Made by a program: the position numbers and the translations under genes
Part shown: positions 1 to 7,552 of the stretch, in pieces
Layout: each line of letters begins with the position of its first letter
How positions within the stretch are numbered: the stretch's first letter is position 1
Notes under the pieces: model-generated
The model's input: the letters and a program-made list of their open reading frames with translations, nothing else
What the model was told of the DNA's origin: nothing
Database searches by the model: none
Virus record (IMG/VR): IMGVR_UViG_3300037042_004781
Coordinates: 1 to 45,563 of that record
From: a virus
DNA length: 45,563 nt
Reading direction: 5' to 3' (one strand)

Positions 1-127
1 AACCGCCGCGAAGCATGTTCACGCGCACGCCATCCGGGGACGGATTGAAGCCGGTTGCGTCTATTTCCCCGATACCGAGTTTGTGCGAACGGTGCTCGTC
101 CCCCAACTCTTGCAGTTTATGCCCGAG
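1..127. repeat. Left copy of the 127-bp end overlap
   Basis: It is identical, base for base, to 45437-45563. Both copies lie inside terL and preserve its frame, so this is one genomic locus sampled twice at the ends of a circular assembly. The length matches a common largest assembly k-mer (127), which argues for an assembly overlap and not a packaged direct terminal repeat. Confidence 0.95.
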
Positions 128-394
128 GCCGACGGAACCGACGATGCAGTGGATATGCTCGCCAACGGGGGGCTCGCCCTCGAATCCGATGTGGTGAAGC
201 CGTCCCCGCCCCTCCCCCCGGCTCCCCCGGATGCCATCTACGACGAGAATGGCCGGCTGGCGTGGACCTGGGAGCGCCTAGAGCGCGAGGCGAAAAACTT
301 CAACCTCGTGACGAACGAATGCCGGGTCACGAGGCTCAACGGTTCTCCCTTGGAGAAGCGGACGAAGAAGACCAGGCTTCCGGGGCTGCGATGA
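2..394 (+). CDS. terL: Terminase large subunit, C-terminal part (continues from the right end)
   Basis: This is the 3' end of the packaging terminase. Bases 1-127 duplicate 45437-45563, and the reading frame joins without a break. It carries the conserved C-terminal nuclease acidic motif GTDDAVDML (DDAVD codons at 140-154), typical of terminases whose RNase H-fold nuclease ends in D-D-x-V-D. The tail after it is proline-rich and then basic, ending RTKKTRLPGLR. The TGA stop (392-394) overlaps the ATG of the next gene as ATGA, so translation is probably coupled. It is partial only because the circle was opened here. Confidence 0.95.
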   Translation, partial: TAAKHVHAHAIRGRIEAGCVYFPDTEFVRTVLVPQLLQFMPEADGTDDAVDMLANGGLALESDVVKPSPPLPPAPPDAIYDENGRLAWTWERLEREAKNFNLVTNECRVTRLNGSPLEKRTKKTRLPGLR

Positions 395-705
395 AGGCCG
401 TTTACCTTCCGGCCAACTCGAAGCCCGTCCGCAACCGGCCGAGCCATTGGATCCAATTCTCCGAGCGAGATTACGCAAAACTCAAGTATTGGACCATCTA
501 CCAGACGCGGATGGGAAAGTACGTCGCGCAATTCTCGCATGACATCCGCCGCGACCTGGCCAGCATGGCGGAGGACCCCGTCAACCCCTATAGGCTCACC
601 GTCGAGGTGGGACACGGAGCAGCAGATGAGCACCTACCAACGGGGCATAAATCGCCTGTACCGCCGCTGGTTGCGCGACGAGATCCGCAACGGGCCGCAC
701 AGTGA
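391..705 (+). CDS. Hypothetical protein, 104 aa, coupled to terL
   Basis: Begins at an ATG overlapping the terL stop (ATGA), so it is probably translated by re-initiation. The first 70 residues look like real coding sequence, basic and aromatic with motifs such as SHWIQFSERDYAKLKYW. The last 30 or so residues overlap the next gene in another frame and are less convincing. No domain was recognised. Its place directly after terminase, before the head genes, suggests a small virion or packaging-related protein, but that is inference from order only. Confidence 0.6.
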   Translation: MKAVYLPANSKPVRNRPSHWIQFSERDYAKLKYWTIYQTRMGKYVAQFSHDIRRDLASMAEDPVNPYRLTVEVGHGAADEHLPTGHKSPVPPLVARRDPQRAAQ

Positions 706-796
706 CTACCTCAATCCCGGGTACCGGCCTCGGGGCCGGATTCGCTCGCCGGCGCGGCTCCGTAAATATTCCTTGCATCGCAGCAAAGGGGGCTAA
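626..796 (+). CDS. Small basic protein, 56 aa
   Basis: ATG at 626 with a GGAG-type ribosome site about 10 bases upstream, inside the end of the previous gene (80-bp overlap). The product is very basic (RLYRRWLRDEIR and RGRIRSPARLRKYSLHR), which suggests nucleic-acid contact. A longer reading from 539 is possible, but its extra residues look like out-of-frame translation of the upstream gene. No family recognised. Confidence 0.45.
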   Translation: MSTYQRGINRLYRRWLRDEIRNGPHSDYLNPGYRPRGRIRSPARLRKYSLHRSKGG

Positions 797-868
797 CGTA
801 CCGACGGGGAGCGCCCTAGCCGGGGATGCCCCTGTACCCATTCGCGGCACAGCCGCAAGGAGTCTCCC

Positions 869-1507
869 ATGACCGCCGGCGCTCTCGACTTCAATCTCGG
901 CCTCCCCAAGCTGGTGGCCATCCTCCCCGCCTCCGGTGCGACCCGCGTTTTCGGCGGCAAGCGCATCCGGTCGTTCGCGTCGGATGACCGCGTCCACGCC
1001 CGCAGCGTGGCCGGCGGCGCCCTCTACGGCGTCAACCACCCCGGCGTGCTCGCGGCCACCCAGGTCGTGCGCTTCATCGCCGACGGCGTCAAGACCAACT
1101 GGGTCATTGGCACCGATCTGCCCAGCATCATCACCGCCACCCAGTACCACGGCACCGGTGCGCTCACCCAGGCGAACGTGCTCGACGCCATCGTCTGCAT
1201 GTACCCGGATCGTCTGGACAGCGAGAACCAGCTGGTGTTGGAGCGCGTGGCGGGCGACGTGAGCCCGAGCACCTTCACCGCCGAGGACACCTCCACGCAG
1301 CCGCAGTGGCGCGTGCTGTCCGCGACCGGCCCGGTGTACTCCATCGACTTCGGCGCGGCCCCGGCCGCCGGCCGGATGCTGGAACTCATCGTTCCGACCA
1401 CCATCACCACGATCACCACCCTGTCGGCGGATGTCACCGCCGCGATCAAGGTGAAGGACTTCATGGCGGCTGCGGCGGCCACGGAACTGATGCCGGTCAA
1501 CCGGTAA
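869..1507 (+). CDS. Hypothetical late protein, 212 aa (probable structural protein)
   Basis: Good AAGGAG ribosome site 8 bases before the ATG. The composition is low in charge and rich in Ala, Thr, Val and Gly, typical of beta-rich virion proteins. It includes a Thr/Ile run near the C-terminus (PTTITTITTLSADVT). It has no signal peptide or membrane segment. It lies between terminase and portal, where many phages carry no gene, so it may be a decoration or host-attachment protein. The function is not recognisable from sequence. Confidence 0.75.
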   Translation: MTAGALDFNLGLPKLVAILPASGATRVFGGKRIRSFASDDRVHARSVAGGALYGVNHPGVLAATQVVRFIADGVKTNWVIGTDLPSIITATQYHGTGALTQANVLDAIVCMYPDRLDSENQLVLERVAGDVSPSTFTAEDTSTQPQWRVLSATGPVYSIDFGAAPAAGRMLELIVPTTITTITTLSADVTAAIKVKDFMAAAAATELMPVNR

Positions 1508-1518
1508 GCGGTCACGGG

Positions 1519-1546
1519 TTGAATGGGAACCCGCCGGTGATAGACT
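1519..1546 (+). promoter_or_regulatory. Weak candidate promoter TTGAAT-N16-TAGACT
   Basis: A -35-like TTGAAT (1519-1524) lies 16 bases before a -10-like TAGACT (1541-1546), in the short gap after the 212-aa gene. A similar TTGAAT-N16-TACCAT is found in the gap at 17069-17096. Both are only partial sigma70 matches, and the -10 overlaps the hairpin listed next. Confidence 0.2.
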
Positions 1547-1556
1547 CGCCGGCGGG
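1530..1556 (+). terminator. Hairpin before the 131-aa gene
   Basis: CCCGCCGG (1530-1537) pairs perfectly with CCGGCGGG (1549-1556) around an 11-base loop. It lies between the stop at 1507 and the ATG at 1562 and is followed by GAAACC, not a T run. It could be a weak terminator, an RNA-processing site, or a structure covering the start region of the next gene. Confidence 0.45.
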
Positions 1557-1561
1557 AAACC

Positions 1562-1957
1562 ATGCGGGACATTATTGCCAAGAAACACGGGCTCACCCCG
1601 TACCAGTTCATCCGTCGAACAGCGACGGCATGGGTGGTGTGCGCGTCGGGCGACACACCTGACGGAATTGTCGCGGGCGTCTCCGGTCCCGACCGGTTCA
1701 CTTTTGCTGCGGTGGGCGAAGAAGCCTCGGTGCCGTTCCTCGATGTGGTCATGGGGACGAGCTACGCGATCGGGGCGAACGGAAAACCAGTGGCAACGGC
1801 GGATCCCACCCAGGCGGTGGCCAAGGCATTGGCGGCCCATCGTCTGCTCCTGCTGTCGGCGGCGACCGCGACGGCTCAACCGATCAACATAGCCGCGATG
1901 CAAGCGTCCTTGACTGCGGCCCTCGCTGCCCTCGCCAACAAACTCGACGCGGAGTAA
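1562..1957 (+). CDS. Hypothetical protein, 131 aa
   Basis: Starts just after a stable hairpin, with only a weak GCGGGAA sequence as ribosome site. The N-terminal half looks like a small beta-barrel (AGVSGPDRFTFAAVGEEAS). The C-terminal third is an Ala-rich helix ending LAALANKLDAE. The beta-barrel plus helix look is compatible with a small head decoration or tail attachment protein, but no family was recognised. The next gene starts four bases after its stop, so the two are probably co-translated. Confidence 0.65.
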   Translation: MRDIIAKKHGLTPYQFIRRTATAWVVCASGDTPDGIVAGVSGPDRFTFAAVGEEASVPFLDVVMGTSYAIGANGKPVATADPTQAVAKALAAHRLLLLSAATATAQPINIAAMQASLTAALAALANKLDAE

Positions 1958-1960
1958 CCA

Positions 1961-2257
1961 ATGACCGGCATCACAGTCGACATCGCGCTCGTCACTCCGG
2001 TGGTGCTGGGATTGGCCGCCGCCATTGCATTTCTCACCCGTGCGATAATGAAGGGGTACGTGGACGCCATCCAGCGCATCCGCGCTCTCGAAGACGCCCG
2101 GACCAAAGACCTCAAGGAACTGGTCCGCATTCAATCAGAGGTGGTGGTGAAGAACACGGAGACGTTCCGCGAAGTCGGCACCTGCATCGGTACCCTCACC
2201 AGGGAGATCGTGGATTTGCGACAGCAATGCAAGTACACGATTCGGGCTTCGGCATGA
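1961..2257 (+). CDS. Single-pass membrane protein with coiled coil, 98 aa (lysis candidate)
   Basis: The N-terminus is one hydrophobic segment (about residues 8-28, containing VVLGLAAAIAFL). A charged, heptad-like helix follows (about 35-90) with one or two late cysteines. An N-terminal anchor plus periplasmic or cytoplasmic coil is the shape of inner-membrane spanins and some holins. With the two following genes it forms the only membrane-protein cluster in the genome, so a lysis role is reasonable but not shown. Confidence 0.65.
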   Translation: MTGITVDIALVTPVVLGLAAAIAFLTRAIMKGYVDAIQRIRALEDARTKDLKELVRIQSEVVVKNTETFREVGTCIGTLTREIVDLRQQCKYTIRASA

Positions 2258-2457
2258 GGATCGACCCCATGAATCACGAGAAGTTCTTGCGGGAGATGGA
2301 AGACGACAGCATCCATTGTCTCGACGAATGCCGGATCAAGGGGGCCTTCAAGTGCGAGACATTTTTCCGTAAGTACCTCGGGGAACTCAAACATATCATC
2401 ATTCGCCAGGAAAGGATCATCAATGAAATGCACGACCGACTCCAAGCACCTCGATAG
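2254..2457 (+). CDS. Small helical protein, 67 aa
   Basis: ATG at 2254 overlaps the previous stop (ATGA at 2254-2257). An ATG at 2227 in the same frame would give 76 aa but lacks this coupling signal. The product is charged and helical with three cysteines (IHCLDEC, FKCETFF) and no membrane segment. It overlaps the next gene by 35 bp. Function unknown; it sits within the membrane-protein cluster. Confidence 0.6.
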   Translation: MRIDPMNHEKFLREMEDDSIHCLDECRIKGAFKCETFFRKYLGELKHIIIRQERIINEMHDRLQAPR

Positions 2458-2953
2458 GGTCGCACTTGCGGTGACGGCGGTGTGGGTCGCCATCGCGGCG
2501 TTCGCCACCATCGTGGCGCTCACGGGTTGCGGGGAGGCCCGCCCTCTCGACCTCCCAGGCCCTGGACCCGAGCCGGCCAGCCTGGGAGACGTATACGAAT
2601 CGCTCGGGATCAAGTTCGTCGTCGGCGGCGGTATTGCCTTCGGTGTGGGCTTGGCGGCTCGAATCGCCATCGGCATGTGCGCCGGAGTCATTGCGGATTT
2701 CCTCGGCTTCGGCAACATCTGGAAACTCGCACTCAGCCTCGGCGCCGGGTTCTTCGCCACCGGGTCAGCCCTCTACTGGTGCAGTCAACACATGTGGGTG
2801 GTGTACGTGGCGGGTATCGCTTCCGTGCTGGCAATTGGTGTCGCTCACCGTAACGACGTGCGCGACTGGTTTATGGGTGGGAAGTCGGCGGGCCCGGATG
2901 CGGTAGACACTGCGAATACCCCGACGGATGTTATCCCGAAACCGAAGGCATGA
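2423..2953 (+). CDS. Multi-pass membrane protein with lipobox-like ALTGC, 176 aa
   Basis: Four hydrophobic stretches are visible: about residues 13-34, 62-93, 100-120 and 124-142. The first ends in ALTGC, which resembles a lipoprotein signal-peptidase II site. It is followed by a Pro-rich linker (PLDLPGPGPEP), so the protein could be a lipoprotein or simply polytopic. It lies right before the portal gene. Candidate holin or other inner-membrane lysis or superinfection protein; the sequence does not settle which. Confidence 0.65.
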   Translation: MKCTTDSKHLDRVALAVTAVWVAIAAFATIVALTGCGEARPLDLPGPGPEPASLGDVYESLGIKFVVGGGIAFGVGLAARIAIGMCAGVIADFLGFGNIWKLALSLGAGFFATGSALYWCSQHMWVVYVAGIASVLAIGVAHRNDVRDWFMGGKSAGPDAVDTANTPTDVIPKPKA

Positions 2954-2954
2954 C

Positions 2955-5168
2955 ATGATCCCCTCAACGCAGAATGTCACCGGGTTCGACGGCGGCCCCA
3001 CGGCGCCCACGGACGATGTCCGCGCCCTGACCACTGCGGAGTGGGGGAAGGACTCGCAGAACACCCGCGAGGACGGGGTCGTCCACCCGCTCGCGGACGC
3101 CGAGGCGGCGCTGGTTGCCAAATTCATGTCGTGGGTGCAGGCGCCGCAATTCCTCATCCACCTGTACCGGGAAATGGAATCCGACCGCAAGTACGTGTCG
3201 GAAGACTGCATGCTCCTGGAAACCCAGGACACCGTGGCGGTCAACCACGTTCTCCGGCTCCAGTACACCGCGATGGCGCACGCCGGGCTCACCGACATCG
3301 CCCCGGCGATCCAGCCGGCCCGCAAGGCCGGCGGATTCGTCGACCCGCAGGACGCGGCCTTCGCTGAGACGGCCGAGATCGTCTTGGATTTCTGGCTCAA
3401 GCAGATGAAGATCAGCGAGCAGTTCGAGGGGGCGATGCAAGACGCCTCCACGAACCCGTGGGCGATCCTCAAGGTGACGCTCTACGAAGATTTCTACAAG
3501 GACCCCATCGGCAAGCCCCGGTTCAAGGATCTGACCGACAAGGTGGCCCGCTGGGAGCAGTTCAAACGCGACTATGCCATGGGCCGGTTCTCCGACGGCG
3601 AGCCGATGTACCAGGAGATGCGCGACCTGGAAAAGACGGTGCGCACGTTCATCGCTGGCCAGATTGCGGAGCAGGTGGCCGCCGCGCAGGTGGAATTGGT
3701 GCCGGTAACGGACCCGATGACGGGGGCAGTGGTATTGGTGCCCAACCCGATGGACCCCCGTGAGCAGAAGCGTGTGGCGATCATCCAGGGGCAGGAGCCC
3801 GTGGAACTGCGCGGGCTCCCCGAACTCCCGCATTACCGGGGGTTCGAGATCACGCAGATTCTGCCCGAAGACTTCCGCTGGTCGTGGACCGACATCACCC
3901 GCCCCGAGGACATGCCGGCGTCGGCCTGGCTGGCGCACCGGGTCTACATGAGCCCGGACGAGGTGGCGGCGGAGTTCGGCATCCCGAAGAAGGACATCAA
4001 CGGTGCCCGGTTGCTCGACGAGCGCGGGCTTTACACCCAGCGCAACTACCTCGACGAGGAGCCCGGCCGGCGCAACCCCGACATCGAAAGCTCGCAGCGC
4101 AACGAGCGCGTGGCCGTGTGGGAAATGTGGGATCGACGCAGCGGACGGCGCTACGGCTTCGTCCACGGCATGCGCCGCTTCGTGTACAACGACGTGCCGC
4201 AGGCGGTCGGCAAGCGGTGGCATCCGTTCTTCCTGCTCTACTACAACCGGGTGACGGGACAGGTGCTGCCGCTCTCGGACGTGAAGCTCCTCCGCTCGCT
4301 GCAAGATGAGGTGAACACGATCCGCACGCACGACCGCGAAGCGCGGCGGGCCGCGTACCCGACGCTGTTCGTCGGCAAGAACGTGCTCACCGACCAGGAG
4401 AAGGACAACTACCGCAACCGCCGACCGTTCGAGGTGATCGAAGTCGAGCGGGCGGATGAGTTGGCCAAGTACCTCAAGGAAACCACGCCGGTTCCCTACA
4501 ACCCCTCGTTGTTCAATACCAACCTGGCGGTGTTCGACATGCAGCTGATGGCCGGGATCCCGATGGCGGCCTCGGGCGGAACCGGCTCGGGGGTGACGGC
4601 GACCCAGGACGCTATCGCGCAAAAGGGCTTCGAGGCCGGCACCAACCGTCGCCGAACCATCGCCGTCCGCGTGATCGAAGACATCATGTGGTACATGCTC
4701 GAGATCGGCCTCAAGGTGTTTCCCGAATCCTACATCAAGCAGGTTGCCGGGCCGATGGCGGTGTGGCCGAGCGTCACCACCGAGGAACTCTACACCCGGC
4801 TGCGCGTCGAGATCAAGGGCGGCATGAACGGGAAGCCCGACCGCGACAAGCTCATGCAAACGTGGACCAGCTTCGCCGGCATCGCGCAGTCCTTGGGGCT
4901 GCCGGTCAATGGGCCGGCTGTGCTGCGCGAACTGCTCGACGCCATGGATGTCCGCAAGGACTTCCGCGAGTTCATCGGCTTCATGCCCCCGCCGATGGGC
5001 GGCACCCCGATGGGCGGCCCGCCCCCGGCGAAGCCCGGCGAAGGTGCCGGCCCGGACGGCGGTGCGCCCCCCATGATGGATCGCGGCGGCCCCGGCGGCC
5101 CCAGCCTCGGCAACATCCCCAACTCCCCCTACAACCAGATGGGGCCAGCCCCCGGCACTCCAGCCTAA
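2955..5168 (+). CDS. Portal protein, 737 aa (P22-like size)
   Basis: Forms the dodecameric vertex through which DNA enters and leaves the capsid and to which terminase and tail bind. The start at 2955 is two bases after the previous stop; an in-frame ATG at 2928 lies inside the upstream gene and was not used. The length is close to the P22 portal. Family-like features are the long helical N-terminal region, the segment around LRSLQDEVNTIRTHDREARR, and a flexible Pro/Gly/Met-rich C-terminal tail (about residues 685-737). Its position between terminase and scaffold or capsid genes supports the call. Confidence 0.88.
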   Translation: MIPSTQNVTGFDGGPTAPTDDVRALTTAEWGKDSQNTREDGVVHPLADAEAALVAKFMSWVQAPQFLIHLYREMESDRKYVSEDCMLLETQDTVAVNHVLRLQYTAMAHAGLTDIAPAIQPARKAGGFVDPQDAAFAETAEIVLDFWLKQMKISEQFEGAMQDASTNPWAILKVTLYEDFYKDPIGKPRFKDLTDKVARWEQFKRDYAMGRFSDGEPMYQEMRDLEKTVRTFIAGQIAEQVAAAQVELVPVTDPMTGAVVLVPNPMDPREQKRVAIIQGQEPVELRGLPELPHYRGFEITQILPEDFRWSWTDITRPEDMPASAWLAHRVYMSPDEVAAEFGIPKKDINGARLLDERGLYTQRNYLDEEPGRRNPDIESSQRNERVAVWEMWDRRSGRRYGFVHGMRRFVYNDVPQAVGKRWHPFFLLYYNRVTGQVLPLSDVKLLRSLQDEVNTIRTHDREARRAAYPTLFVGKNVLTDQEKDNYRNRRPFEVIEVERADELAKYLKETTPVPYNPSLFNTNLAVFDMQLMAGIPMAASGGTGSGVTATQDAIAQKGFEAGTNRRRTIAVRVIEDIMWYMLEIGLKVFPESYIKQVAGPMAVWPSVTTEELYTRLRVEIKGGMNGKPDRDKLMQTWTSFAGIAQSLGLPVNGPAVLRELLDAMDVRKDFREFIGFMPPPMGGTPMGGPPPAKPGEGAGPDGGAPPMMDRGGPGGPSLGNIPNSPYNQMGPAPGTPA

Positions 5169-5210
5169 GTTAGCGAACAACCACTTGCGTTCACAGGAGG
5201 ACGCAGTACC

Positions 5211-6290
5211 ATGACCACCGACGACCCTAAGATTCCCGTACCCGAAACACCTTCAACTCCTCAGGGCGCGATAGATCCGGCCCCGCCCGCCGAGCAAGAG
5301 AAGCCGAAGGATGACTCGTACAAGGAAGCCATCGTCCGGGAGATGCTGACGGGGGAACCCGCCGCTGAACCTCCCGCCCCCGAGCCCGCCAAGCCGCCCC
5401 CGCCGGAGCAGCCCAAGGCCGAGGACAAGCCAACCGAACCGCCCCCGGCAGAACCCGCGAAAGCGGAACCTGTCGCCGCCACGGACGAGGACGCCGAACC
5501 GGAGTTGCCGGACGACGCGGACGACCGGGCCAAGCACGCCTTCGTCTCCCTCCGAGGGAAGTACAAGAAAGCGAAAGAGGACGCGAACTTCGGTCGACTG
5601 GTGACAAAAATGGGCGTCGACGCCGGCATCCAGCCGGAGCAGATGGCAACCTGGGTGGGCCTGGCCGCGAGACTCAATCGTGGCGACATGACGGCGGCGC
5701 AAGAACTCGACGGGCTCCTTCAGCGGTTCCGGCCGCCCGCGCCCCCTGCTCCTGCCCCTGTCGCGCCCCCGGCCCCTGTGATCGCTCCCGAGGAAAAGCT
5801 GTACACCGAGCGGTTCAAGCCCTTGGTCGACAGCCTGGACATCACCGAGGTCGCCGCCCGCAAGCTCGCCAAAGACCTCGCCGCGCAGATGGCGCCCCCG
5901 GCCCCCGCTCCTTCCCAACCCCATATCGCCACCCATCAAGTCCCCCAGCCGCAGCAGCAGTTGTTCGCGGACCCGGTTGCCGTCGAAGCCTACAAGGAAG
6001 TCGCCGCGCTCGAACAGCAGTACAAGGCGAAGGTCCCAAACTGGAAGGACATCGAACCGGCCATCCTCGCGGAGATCCGCGACCGGTACGCGAACATCCC
6101 GCCGATCCGCTGGCTGTCCACCTACGAGGAGATCGTCCGCAAGCACCAAGCCAGTCGGGCGGCTCCTCCAGCGAAGGCCCCGGTATCCACTGGTCCCTCG
6201 CTCAAGCCTTCGGCCGGAAGCACCACCTCGACGACCAACACCGACTATAAGTCGGACATCGTCCGGGACCTGATGAGCGGCAAACTCTAA
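5211..6290 (+). CDS. Scaffolding protein, 359 aa
   Basis: Strong AGGAGG ribosome site. The protein is very rich in Pro, Ala, Glu and Lys in its first 100 residues and again around 165-190 and 220-250, with helical charged parts between, as in capsid scaffolds. It lies between portal and major capsid genes, the usual place. A curious detail: the N-terminal YKEAIVREMLTGE and the C-terminal YKSDIVRDLMSGKL are near-copies of one short helix, so the capsid-binding helix may be present at both ends. Confidence 0.8.
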   Translation: MTTDDPKIPVPETPSTPQGAIDPAPPAEQEKPKDDSYKEAIVREMLTGEPAAEPPAPEPAKPPPPEQPKAEDKPTEPPPAEPAKAEPVAATDEDAEPELPDDADDRAKHAFVSLRGKYKKAKEDANFGRLVTKMGVDAGIQPEQMATWVGLAARLNRGDMTAAQELDGLLQRFRPPAPPAPAPVAPPAPVIAPEEKLYTERFKPLVDSLDITEVAARKLAKDLAAQMAPPAPAPSQPHIATHQVPQPQQQLFADPVAVEAYKEVAALEQQYKAKVPNWKDIEPAILAEIRDRYANIPPIRWLSTYEEIVRKHQASRAAPPAKAPVSTGPSLKPSAGSTTSTTNTDYKSDIVRDLMSGKL

Positions 6291-6314
6291 CCTGCTCCGG
6301 GTACTCGTCATGGA

Positions 6315-6332
6315 CCTTGGGGCTCACCAAGG
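6315..6332 (+). promoter_or_regulatory. Hairpin that includes the capsid gene's ribosome site
   Basis: CCTTGG (6315-6320) can pair with CCAAGG (6327-6332) around a 6-base loop. The 3' arm contains most of the AAGGAG Shine-Dalgarno of the major capsid gene (ATG 6342). This could tune capsid translation against the scaffold. Confidence 0.35.
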
Positions 6333-6341
6333 AGAACCACC

Positions 6342-7460
6342 ATGACCACGGCCTTCACTCCCGAGGCGCTCCAGAAGATCGCCTATTCCGTCTACAGCGG
6401 CGTCTACAACCGCCGGCAACCCTACGTCGTCGACCGCAAGGCGATGCCGTGGTGGTCGTTCCTGATGCGGAACGAGGACACCGCCCCCTTGGCAGGCGCC
6501 GATGGCGTCGTGGTCAAGTACAAGACCGACTGCGGTCTGACCCTCCAGGGCTGGGAACGCAAGGACATCCTCGCGTTCGGTGAGTCGAACATCGAACTGG
6601 ACCTCAAGTTCCCCTGGGCCAACGTGCACCAGGGCAACCAACTCGTCCACGACGACATCGAAGCCATGGGCTACGTGGTTCTCCCGAACCAGCCCCGGGG
6701 CAAGAACTTCGCCAAGCCCGACAGCGAGTCCGAGGCGTACCGTCTCGTGAACTACGTCGAGGAAACCATCGAAGCGATGATGGACAAGTTCGACGTGGAA
6801 TCGGACAAGCTGCTCCTGCGCGACAACTCCACCGACCCCAAGCTGCCCCAGGGCCTGGACGGCTATCTCCCGAACGGCGCCGCCACCGGCTACGTCTCGG
6901 CCGGTTCCATCGGCGGTCGTGCGCGTCTCAGCTTCCCCGAGCAGTTGCAGCACTACTGCTTCGTCGGCGCGACCTACGCGACGACCGGCACCCTGCGGCA
7001 GGCGCTCATCACCGCTCGCCGTGAGGCCAACCTGCGTGCTCGCGGGCGCGTCGGTGGCGGAGTCGACTACATCATGGCTGGCGCGGGCGCCATCGACCGC
7101 TACGTCCAGTTCGCGCAGAACAACAACATCCAGTTCTGGACCCAGCTTTCGGACGGCAAGCGCCAGGTCGACATCGGCATCCCCGACACCGGCCTGCACT
7201 TCGAGGGAATCCCCATCGTGCACAACCCCACGTTCGAGATCCTCGACGCGGCGGATGCGCCCAGCCTGCCCTGGACCCGGCGCATGTACCTGATGAACGC
7301 CAAGTCCTGGAAGATGGCCTACGCGCCGAACAAGAAGAAGTTCTTCTCGGCCCCGCCGGACGAGGGCGACCTGCGCGTCACCCGCCTGTCCCTGGACAGC
7401 AAGATGAACTTGCTGCCCCTGATCGTGAACGCCAACGCGATCGTGAACATCGCATCCTAA
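6342..7460 (+). CDS. Major capsid protein, 372 aa
   Basis: Builds the icosahedral shell, most likely with the HK97 fold used by tailed phages. Directly follows the scaffold gene, has a strong ribosome site, and ends at a terminator-like double hairpin, as expected for the most highly expressed late gene. Visible features: a long acidic/helical segment (about 100-150, EEAYRLVNYVEETIEAMMDKF-like), a beta-rich P-domain-like centre, and a hydrophobic C-terminus (LPLIVNANAIVNI). The size is right for a coat protein; the exact subfamily is not clear from reading. Confidence 0.87.
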   Translation: MTTAFTPEALQKIAYSVYSGVYNRRQPYVVDRKAMPWWSFLMRNEDTAPLAGADGVVVKYKTDCGLTLQGWERKDILAFGESNIELDLKFPWANVHQGNQLVHDDIEAMGYVVLPNQPRGKNFAKPDSESEAYRLVNYVEETIEAMMDKFDVESDKLLLRDNSTDPKLPQGLDGYLPNGAATGYVSAGSIGGRARLSFPEQLQHYCFVGATYATTGTLRQALITARREANLRARGRVGGGVDYIMAGAGAIDRYVQFAQNNNIQFWTQLSDGKRQVDIGIPDTGLHFEGIPIVHNPTFEILDAADAPSLPWTRRMYLMNAKSWKMAYAPNKKKFFSAPPDEGDLRVTRLSLDSKMNLLPLIVNANAIVNIAS

Positions 7461-7488
7461 AAACGCCGTCTTCCTGTACCGGCGTTTT
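7460..7488 (+). terminator. Rho-independent-type terminator after the capsid gene
   Basis: AAAACGCCG (7460-7468) pairs perfectly with CGGCGTTTT (7480-7488), with an 11-base loop and a U-rich 3' arm. It starts immediately at the stop codon of the capsid gene, so it probably ends part of the capsid transcript and protects its 3' end. Confidence 0.75.
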
Positions 7489-7492
7489 CCGA

Positions 7493-7518
7493 CCCGCTCC
7501 GGGCTTGCCCGGAGCGGG
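7493..7518 (+). terminator. Second, very stable hairpin
   Basis: CCCGCTCCGGGC (7493-7504) and GCCCGGAGCGGG (7507-7518) form a perfect 12-bp stem with a TT loop, five bases after the first terminator. It lacks a T run. It may act with the first hairpin as a tandem terminator or as an RNase-processing block. Confidence 0.65.
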
Positions 7519-7552
7519 GAGGTTTGTAGAGTAAGGGTACAGGAGACTCCAC

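Noticed and set aside
596-2134. 512-aa frame on the minus strand
   Set aside because: Antisense to four plausible late genes, rich in Arg/Gly/His as expected of a shadow frame, with no ribosome site.
2964-5180. 738-aa frame on the minus strand
   Set aside because: Exact antisense shadow of the portal gene with shadow-type composition.
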